A DNA stretch of 64,000 nt from Crossaster papposus (Eukaryota > Echinodermata > Asteroidea > Velatida > Solasteridae). Shown here in pieces: positions 56,026-64,000 of this stretch. The stretch is from NCBI GenBank assembly GCA_037893245.1, contig JBAIAA010000106.1:1302001-1366000 (forward strand). Reading direction: 5' to 3'. The notes below the pieces were generated by a model. That model was not told where the DNA came from. It was given only the letters and a program-made list of their open reading frames with translations, and did not search any database. Numbering within the stretch: position 1 is the first letter of the stretch; every line of letters starts with the position of its first letter. The translations under genes were made by a program, and so were the position numbers.

Positions 56026-56639
56026 TTTATAATTTGTGATTAACATACCTTTAGGTACATGTAATGTTTTAAGCCACATTTAAACAAATAGTGAGGCTAC
56101 ATTTGTAAAATGTCAAAATAGTCTGACACCATCCCATTCAACAGTTTAAAATATATAAAATAACACGACCAAGGGGCCATTCAAAATTTTCAATGTTTTA
56201 AAATTTCGACTTTTGGTCGAAATTTGTTTGACCCACCCCCCACCCCCAATTTCGATTAATAAAAAATTGATTTGTCATGCAGTAAAAAAATCCAAATACA
56301 TTTACTTGTACATGTACATGTGTACATGTATACGTATGCACCTGTAAATGTCCAGTTTAGTGACGGAGTGATGAAGCTGTAGGTCTGCGCCTTTTGCACA
56401 GGTGCCCAGAACATTTCTGCATGTTCTATTTCTGCTGAGCAGTGGCAAAACTATTTTCTTTTGGACTATTTTTAGAGAGCAAACATGACGCGCACACAAA
56501 ACGTTCGTATGGTGAACAGGGATTTTTCATAATTTATTTCTGCTCCGTCAAAAAAATGCGGAGATTTGTAGGTACCTCGCACGTTGTGACATTCATGGTG
56601 GCGGCCATGCTTATCGTGTATTGTCGATCTAGCACACCA

Positions 56640-57040
56640 GGGGTGCGTTCCACTTACGCGAACTGTTGGCGCGAACGTTCGCCTACGTTTTGAGTTGGCG
56701 CCAGTCGAAGTGGAACGATATTTTTTAAATTACGGTTATTAAAATGGCGGCGCCCAGTGACAGTGACATCGTTTGGTTGGCTGCTTTTTGTCCAACTCTG
56801 TCTTTTTCTTTAAAAGATCCCTTTAACTACTCAAAACAATTCACCGTTTATAACGAAAAGTATGAAACGTAAATTCAAAACCGCGAACAGTACACTGCCG
56901 CCTGCTATTCTCTTCGCCATCTTTAAAATGCGTCACTGGCCAACAGCAAACCGCTCGGAATGACGTTCGCCGTTTTCGCTAACGTTTGCCAACATAATAA
57001 TTGTCGCGCGTTCCACTCTCGCGAACAACGCTAACGTTGG
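56640..57040. mobile_element. Fragmented element with GTGCGTTCCACT words
   Basis: GGGGTGCGTTCCACTTACGC at 56640 has an inverted partner TCGAAGTGGAACG at 56707 and direct partners GCGTTCCACTCTCGCGAAC at 57009. Words such as GCGAACGTTCGCC recur. Termini are unclear. Confidence 0.45.
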
Positions 57041-57299
57041 CCAAAGTTGGTACCCAACAACTTGGTCAGTTGGACTGTGTTGGATTGAGCAGCAAAACAG
57101 AACTTTGGACTCTGTTGGATAGCAGCGAAGTCCTGGGGAACCATAATTAGGGGATAAGGGTTTTAAGATACTAGTACATGTATGTACATGTACGGTAGTA
57201 TGAAAATTCACTCCTCCCCTACAATTAGAAGCAATCACCTTGGTTTAAGTATTCGTAAGATTAAATAGTGGAAGTTGGATCCAGGCCTGACGTTTTAGT

Positions 57300-57600
57300 C
57301 TTTCTCTAAGACGGAATAATTTAAAATGCAATTATTGAATTAAATATGGAATAGAATTCATTATTTGCCATCCCTCCATCATAATTTGTATGATTTGTAT
57401 GCCCCTCTTTAGATTTCAATTATTCAGCATGGCTGTATTAATTACCAGTGTGGGCAGAGAGCGATTGATTAAGTGCAGTGTATTACAAGACTGGTCACCA
57501 TACCAGTATCTCCCCTTCAATTGTCGGGATCCCCTGCTGCTTTTTATGCAGCTCGGGAGTATTGACAGTCAGTCATGTCCACGGTGAACCCTCGTGAACA
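57300..57600. other. Repeat-poor stretch, no gene recognised
   Basis: AT-rich unique sequence with TTAATTACCAGTGTGGGC and GATTGATTAAGTG, ending at a poly-C run. It could be regulatory; no coding support. Confidence 0.3.
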
Positions 57601-57604
57601 TGCA

Positions 57605-57605
<1 letters not shown>

Positions 57606-57647
<42 letters not shown>
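57606..57647 (+). repeat. Poly-C tract (about 42 C)
   Basis: Homopolymer. Confidence 0.9.
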
Positions 57648-57648
<1 letters not shown>

Positions 57649-58379
57649 TTACAAAACAGCCCCAGCCGTGATATTGAAAAAAAGGAAGAAAAACAAAACC
57701 CTGCCGTTGAGGCACTAATCAATAGGATTTGTCTTAGGGTGGGTGCGTGTTAATAAGGCAAGGGGAAGAAGATTTGAGAGAAGAGGAAAAAAACCATCAA
57801 AATCTGCTTGCATCTGCGCACTGGATCGTTCAGCCAACACAGCCTGGTGTTGTTGCCAAACGTGACGTCAATACCCAGAAGATGTTGATCGGTTCAAGCC
57901 CTGTATATCATTCTCTTCCACTTAATTCCGGTTGCTACTCATATTGACCTTGTGCCGCTGGTGAATCTTTCTATCATCCCGCATCCACAGACTCAGACTC
58001 CAGTACAGTCAGTTGACACAAAAAGAAAAAAAACCTTGCCATCTTGGATAGGACCCAAATGCATACACAGTGACGTGGACTGTGGTCGCTTTGCATTCCA
58101 GGCTTGAAACGGTGCCTGTCCTCTTGTCTGCTTATCAGCTTTGAATAACTAGAGCAATCTAGGGGTTTTTTTCAGCTCCTTTTTTCAATATTTGTGTGGA
58201 CAGCGTTTGTGTTAATCAGCATATTTTAATCAAGTGCGGACCGGGAACTACATGTACTGATTCATGGCACATTGATTTGAGGGGAAGACTCGCCGGGGTT
58301 TGGGATGAGAGACTATCGTCCAGGGCTTGGATTATTACTTGTGTGGTAATGCGTCTGTCATGCATGTGGACGAAAGGTA

Positions 58380-59800
58380 GGCCATATTGCAACATACCGG
58401 TATACCATATGATATACCAATACGGTATACGTACAGGTGTACTGCTATGTACTGATATGTACTGGTATATTGCCAGCGGATAGATTACACATACATGTAC
58501 CACTGTCTACATGTTGTAAGACTGTGTACATTCAAAACTTGTTTTCCCTCGATTCTTCATGTGTTTACATTTGGTACGTACATTTTGAATGTGATCATGT
58601 GACTTTGTTAAAGGTGCATAGGATGTACATGTACGCCATTTGCAGATATCAAACATTTTTGCTACCGAATTATTAGGAAATATCTTACTTATTTAAAAGT
58701 AATATAATGATTCTAGACATCCAGCAAAAGGATTGCGCTAGATATCCTGTAATTGTTCTGAAAAATTGAATTTTACGTGTACTGGTACCGGTACAGTATG
58801 TATGTTCGAATATGAATTTAAGTTTGAACATGAAGTCATGAACATTAACTGCAATGCATACTACTGGTACACTGTACATGTATACTACATACAGTAGATG
58901 TACTGTACATGTGTACATACTGTGTGTACTCTGTGCAGGTGTACACTCTACACATTGTAAAGTATTCTACTGGTACCAGTACATATAGCCAGTGTACACT
59001 GAAGGAATGTACATGGATGAGACATGTACATGTGCTAGTGTGTACATGGAGGAATGTTTTACCACTGTATGCAATTTTAAAAATGATGGCCCTCTTTAGA
59101 AAGTACAGGTACACGTAACGGTACATGTGTATGTACAATGTATGTACCTGTACAGTAAGGGATAAAAAGACTGTTTTAAATCTTGGGACATTTTACAAAC
59201 GTACATGTACATGTACATGTAATTGTGGGGGAAAAGGTGAAATACAGAGTGACCTACATGTACTTGATTGGTGAAAATGACCGGGTCTTAACTGCTTGCA
59301 TTAATGGTAGCTTCTTATCTCGCTGACTTTTAGAAGAATTTTGGACAGTTGGTGAATATACATGTAAATGTACGGTACATTAAATGTACATTGAATGGTT
59401 TAAGTTATGTTTACTGAAGAGTGAAGATACACTGTACATTAAATAGATTTGGTTGAAAACATGTATCTAAATGCATATTTAAAAAAAAATAAAAGCAAAT
59501 GATTTTACAATCATTGCATTTAAAAACAACACGTACATGTACTGGTACATTGTACATGTACATGTACCAGTATCTTGCTCAATAGACTACCGGTAATTCC
59601 CAGCACTTTGCAAGCCTGGGCATTGCAAGCGATAATGTATTGTATAATCAAATTACATTTGTACTGGTAAGTAAAGTGATCCCCTCCTGCTCCAAGCCAA
59701 AGGAAGCTCAATACGTGTATTTGTGTACATGTACATGTACATACACTGTATGGTACAGTACAGTATGTAGATCATCACCATTGTACAAGTAGTACTAGTA
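58380..59800 (+). repeat. TACATG/ACCGGTAC-rich region, part 3
   Basis: The densest zone of the window: 58395-58520, 58780-59230 and 59525-59775 consist largely of GTAC-spaced hexamers (TACATG, TACTGG, TACAGT). Confidence 0.85.
58608..58776 (-). mobile_element. GCGATCGC-core MITE, copy H, truncated
   Basis: The right TIR reads TTAAAGGTGCATAGGATG and is interrupted by ACATGTAC. The body runs to GAAAAATTGAATTTTA before TACCGGTAC repeats. Confidence 0.8.
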
Positions 59801-59808
59801 ATATGGCA

Positions 59809-60134
59809 TTAAAGGTGGATACACCATTGGTAATTGCTTGAATTATCATGAATGGGTGGGATGCCGAGAAAAACACCAAAAACAGCGATTGTTTTCAACC
59901 GGCGTCAAGTAGTTATAATTATGTTTTGGGTTTTTTGTTGGCGATCGTCGTTCAGCGATCGCGAATGTTTTTTTATAAAATGCTATTTTTTCAGGATAAT
60001 TACAGGATATCTAGCGTAATCATTTTGCTGGATGCCTAGAATCATTATTTACTTTCAAGTAGGATTTTTTGTAATAATTCGGTAGAAAATATTGTTCGAT
60101 ATCTGCAAATGGAGATCCTACATCCTACCTTTAA
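59809..60134 (+). mobile_element. GCGATCGC-core MITE, copy I
   Basis: Has an internal deletion of about 70 bp after CATGAATGGGTGG. The core GGCGATCGTCGTTCAGCGATC is near 59940. It abuts copy J, sharing TTTAAAGG. Confidence 0.86.
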
Positions 60135-60488
60135 AGGTAGGATACACCATTGGTACATGTAATTGCTTAAATTATCATGAATGGGTAGATGTGGGGGGTT
60201 GTATTTTATAGTAAATATCGTTTAACTGACCTGTCCAAAGTTTTACAATCATGGATGGCGAGAAAAGCACGAAAAACAGCGTTTGTTTTCAACCGGCGTC
60301 GAGCAGTTAATGTTAGTTGTGTTTTTTCTTTATAAAATTCAATTTTTCAGAATTATTACAGGATATCTAGCGCAATCATTTTGCTGGATGCCTAGAATCA
60401 TTATTTACTTTCAGATGACTAAGATATTTCTTAATAATTTGGTAGTAAATATTTTCGATATCTGCAAATGGTGTATCCTACCTTTAAG
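60131..60488 (+). mobile_element. GCGATCGC-core MITE, copy J
   Basis: Both TIRs are intact. The GCGATCGC palindrome is deleted. ACATGTA is inserted after CACCATTGGT. Confidence 0.88.
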
Positions 60489-60769
60489 CAATGAACTCGG
60501 ACCCATGGCTTTCACGAGTCGGCCATATTAAATTAAAAGTGAGGTATCGGTAGAATCTAAATTTTTGGAATTTGTGGATCTAGAAATGAAAACGGTGACT
60601 TAAGGTTAATTACAAAACCAGTCTTCTCTGATGTGATTAAATGTTTTAAGCCACACAGTGTGAGTGAGGCTAAGTGAGGCTAGAATGCAAAATCACTCCC
60701 TTAACAAAATGAAATTTACACCTCACCACTTCAAATTTGTTCATGCCAGTATGTTTTATCTATAGGTAA

Positions 60770-62315
60770 TTTTCAACTTTTAGTGAAATCCGACCAGTGA
60801 TTTTTCGTGCTACCCACCTGCTATTTTGTGTGTGATTTGGGTCAAAATGGGTGTGGCCACCAATATTCAAAGGGCCATACAGGTGCCTTGCTAACCTGTT
60901 GACCTGATTTGCTGATTTTGATTTTATTGGAAAGCTAACATCATAAATAATCAAATGTTGGCATAATTTGTTTGATTTTGGAACAATTTGACCTGCAATA
61001 ACCTTACTTTGACCTTGGATTTGACCATGTGGACCACTTGACCATAATCGAATTTAGAAATTTTGACGCAATGTCTGAGACAAAAAAAGTGTAAAAAAAC
61101 ACATTCAGATTTACAAAGTTCCGAGTGAATTTTACCGACGATTCCAAAACTCCATCCTGCAGTTTATATTTTGGTTTTTAGTTTTATTTAGACTATCTTT
61201 GATGCGTCTCCAGAAGCGCGAAAGTGGCAAAACACGATAGTATCAACCCATTGTTTGTGTTTGTAATAAAGCTTCTTGTAGCCACTAGCCAGGTATATTT
61301 TCTGCGGAACTGGCCAATCACAACGCACGTAAGAAGTGCAACTTGACTAGCAATTAGCATAGTACAGCACGCATGCGCCGGGTCCCTATGATAAGACACG
61401 ACACCATTTGTGCACGTGCCATCAACTTATCGTGTACTGACTGCCGTGCCGGTCGTACGCATGCCTAGCCGAGTAAGCTGACCACGCAGCTTCGCGCGCT
61501 GCATGCATGCCGTACAACCAGTGCTGCAGTCGAGTCAGTGTGGGCCACCTGAGCTGAGGTGACGGCCGGGCGGATGAACCCACTGAAGAATAGACAGCGG
61601 GGAGCTTTTATAAGTTCGCCGACTTCGTCATCGATGTCTTTATTAATCACCAATACGTTTCATTTATTTCATAAACTTGCGTTATCAAAAAACACTTCCA
61701 AGGTTTTTTTTTTTTTTTTTTTTTTGGGGGGGGGGGGGGGTCTTAAGGGGACCTGGGTACCCAGTTCCAGTCAAAACTGTAAACAAACAGGCCTACTTGA
61801 CCTTGAGCCGACTCTGGGTTCAAATTATACCGTAACATGTTTTTGTACAATGTACATGTACAAATGTAGCTCATTTCAAAGTTGGCAAAAAATGCTATAT
61901 TTCCTATGTATATTGTATGCTAATTGATGTACGGTATATATTCATTTTGCATACATGTACCAGTACATGTACAATACATACATTGTAGGAAAATCATATT
62001 TTGCCATTTTTGACATGAGCTAGAAAGCAAACCAAAAATATTATACATGTACCTCCAATGTTTTGAAAAGTGTAAAAAAAAGAAGTAATGGTATATTTTG
62101 AACTAAATTCAAATTCAAGGTCAAAGTAAAGTTCTAAAGGTCATTGTAGGTCAGATTGCTCGGAAATTAAAAAATAATATTTATGATGTTAACTTTCCCA
62201 ATGAAAGCAAATTATTTTGGTCCTTTAAATATTGGTGGCCACGCCCATTTTGGCTAAAAACACCAACAAATTGCAGGCGGTAGCACGAAAACCGCTTGTC
62301 GGATTACCCAAAATA
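60770..62315. mobile_element. Long inverted repeat element with about 270-bp arms
   Basis: The left arm 60775-61070 (GAAATCCGACCAGTG, TTTTTCGTGCTACC, AAAATGGGTGTGGCCACCAA) and the right arm 62080-62312 (TTGGTGGCCACGCCCATTTT, GGTAGCACGAAAACCGC) are inverted, about 80% alike. Both arms contain TGACCTT/TGACCTACAATGACCT words. Between them lie unrelated unique sequence, a T/G homopolymer (61705-61740) and TACATG repeats. Confidence 0.75.
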
Positions 62316-62329
62316 ACCATACAAAACTA

Positions 62330-63460
62330 ATATGAACTAATTTGGAAGGGGTTGGGTTTAACCCATTGGGTGATTTGACATGAAACGAACCATCTGTACT
62401 GCACTTCTTCTTGAGATCAGCTGGTATGCAGATGCCCCATGATGGGGCTACACTATTACATACTTGTATGGTTACTTGCAGCTTGAAATACATGTAGACA
62501 CAAATGAAGGCATTAAAAAAGTCATACAAAACCAAAACGGAATTTGTTTGTCAAAGTCAGGGCACGATTTCATGACTCTGCTAACCACAGACTTTCACAC
62601 TAGTGTTGGATCACCATTTTGTACTAAAAGTGTCGGCAGAAAAATGTTGTGCTAAACCCTGTGCACACAATCCTTAGGAGTAGACTTGTCACACTCTTGA
62701 GTTTTGCAATCACAGCCCCCGATTAATCGTAGCAGTGTTAATCGAGGTGAATCGGGAGAAAAGTGCCCCGATTGCACCCTCCTGCAAATACTCACGGTTC
62801 TACGGTTACCCATCCCAACCCTACATGTATTTGTACTGTGAAGAGATCAGATTATCTTGTCTTGTTTCAGTGTGAGGGGCTGGTGTTTTTACACTTTCTT
62901 CTGTAGCCCACACCTCCAGCATGTTTGGTCTTTGGGATGGGCGATTAAAAAATTACATACAATGTACCAGTACATACTGGTACATGTACAGTAGGCATTT
63001 TTGGTTATATCTTTGGCACTCAAATGTGTACAATGTGAAGGAATACCCTAAATTTAATATTTCTTCCCTTCTTGTTTATGGTTGCACAAAGTAACACCCC
63101 CCCCCCCCCATAAGCGGCATGATTGTCCTCTGTTATTGATTTGTTCCATAATTGGAACTGTTTGAATTATTCTGTCTGTGTCTGCAGGCTCTTATGAAGT
63201 TTGCGGGCTAAGGTATCTCTTTTGATCTTGTATTGATCAACGAGTATGGCAAGTGACAAGGTTGGGGGGAAAATGAGAACAATACCTAAGGATCTTCAAT
63301 TATTGATGTTGTGATGTGAAAACCCTGAGGGACTTGGTGCCAGTACCAAAAAGGAGTCGTGTAAAAAAGTCGAAAAAATGATTTTATTTGCATTGCAATT
63401 TGTATGCAAAGCATTGATATTTCATGAAACTCTGCCAGACACTGGGTGTGTGTTGGGAGT
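62330..63460. other. No gene recognised
   Basis: Intron-like sequence with a TACATG cluster at 62960-62995 and a short C run at 63098. Confidence 0.4.
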
Positions 63461-63462
63461 GT

Positions 63463-63962
63463 ACACAAATTACAATTTTGAATTGTGGGTCTTCCCAGCG
63501 AATTTCATGCATTGATAACTTCTTAACCGCTGCACGGTTTACCTCCAAAATTTGTCTGTTACTTTTTCAACAACTCACCACCGTTGCCCCAACAAGAGAA
63601 TCGGTCAAATCCTTTATAATTTCTTTAAAAAAGGTTAATTTAAAAACTATCCCTCCCCCCGAACTAAAAAACAATCTTTACTCAACGCGCACGTCATAGC
63701 ATGACGATGTCGGACAAGACAACAAGTTCAATGAACTATTCGTGACCCAGGGTCAAGCGCGGACCAATCACAAGGCTTTAACACTGATACACTGTACTAA
63801 TACGGATCCGGCAGCTGTTGGAAAGGATTCAACCGATCTCTTGTTGGGGCAATGTTGGTGAGTTGTTGAAAAAGTAACAGACAAACTTTTGAGGTAAAAC
63901 CATGCAGTGGTTTGGGAGACTATTGTTGCATGAAATTTGCAATTTCAAAATTATAATCTGTG
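63463..63962. mobile_element. Foldback element, about 140-bp arms
   Basis: The left arm 63466-63613 (TTTGTCTGTTACTTTTTCAA, CAACTCACCACCGTTGCCCC) is matched by an inverted right arm at 63820-63960 (GGGGCAATGTTGGTGAGTTG, TTGAAAAAGTAACAGACAAA). Part of it may continue past the window end. Confidence 0.85.
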
Positions 63963-64000
63963 TACATACCGGGTCGTGTTTTACGTGGTCTGGGTACAAT

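Noticed and set aside
1-64000. CRISPR arrays, operons or bacterial-type signals
   Set aside because: Spliced genes, SINEs and telomere-type repeats show a nuclear animal genome; the tandem repeats lack regular unique spacers.

Overview
The window is a piece of a nuclear animal genome: AT-leaning, intron-rich and repeat-laden. The recognisable host genes are single metazoan orthologues split by GT-AG introns. A canonical CCCTAA telomere-type array, L2/CR1-type LINE sequence, tRNA-derived SINEs and very abundant TACATG/ACCGGTAC short repeats point to a marine invertebrate deuterostome. An echinoderm is the best guess and a hemichordate or cephalochordate is possible; this assignment is inference.

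Host genes. (1) 6266-7645, minus strand: the first coding exons of a C1-domain (phorbol-ester/DAG-type zinc finger) protein resembling protein kinase C. It runs off the left edge. (2) 15113-21828, plus strand: a complete five-exon TOMM20 gene (mitochondrial import receptor TOM20). (3) 35648-35789, plus strand: the first coding exon of a PP2A B56 regulatory subunit (PPP2R5, closest in memory to epsilon). No further exon of it was found, so the remaining 28 kb looks like its first intron or intergenic DNA.

Mobile DNA dominates. 26075-31305 is a 5.2 kb PIF/Harbinger element with about 53-bp terminal inverted repeats (TIRs) and a TTA target duplication. It carries a decayed DDE transposase, a decayed BESS-like accessory gene and large subterminal GCGTAT arrays, and a truncated L2/CR1-like LINE has inserted inside it. 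Several MITE families, two hAT-like elements, tRNA-SINEs and many foldbacks are spread across the rest. A MITE family with a GCGATCGC palindromic core has about ten copies.

The most unusual pattern is a set of composite foldback elements near 12.7, 22.8, 32.2, 34.0, 44.5 and 55.9 kb. They combine a long hairpin, often tipped with CTCGGCTTCGCCTCGG, with a module carrying a fixed-spacing motif (ATTGGYCGAGA, six bases, CACGTG). At 44.7-45.35 kb the module contains a short minus-strand ORF that resembles the N-terminus of animal Crypton-type tyrosine recombinases.

Layout: 1-6.2 kb AT-rich intron or flank with foldbacks; 6.2-8.8 kb 5' part of the C1 gene; 9-14.7 kb DNA-transposon cluster; 15.1-21.8 kb TOMM20; 22-26 kb repeats; 26-31.3 kb Harbinger with LINE; 31.5-34.8 kb telomeric array, tandem repeats and composite foldbacks; 35.6 kb PPP2R5 exon; 36-64 kb intron-like DNA rich in TACATG/ACCGGT repeats, with scattered SINEs and MITEs and one repeat-poor candidate regulatory block at 52.4-52.7 kb.
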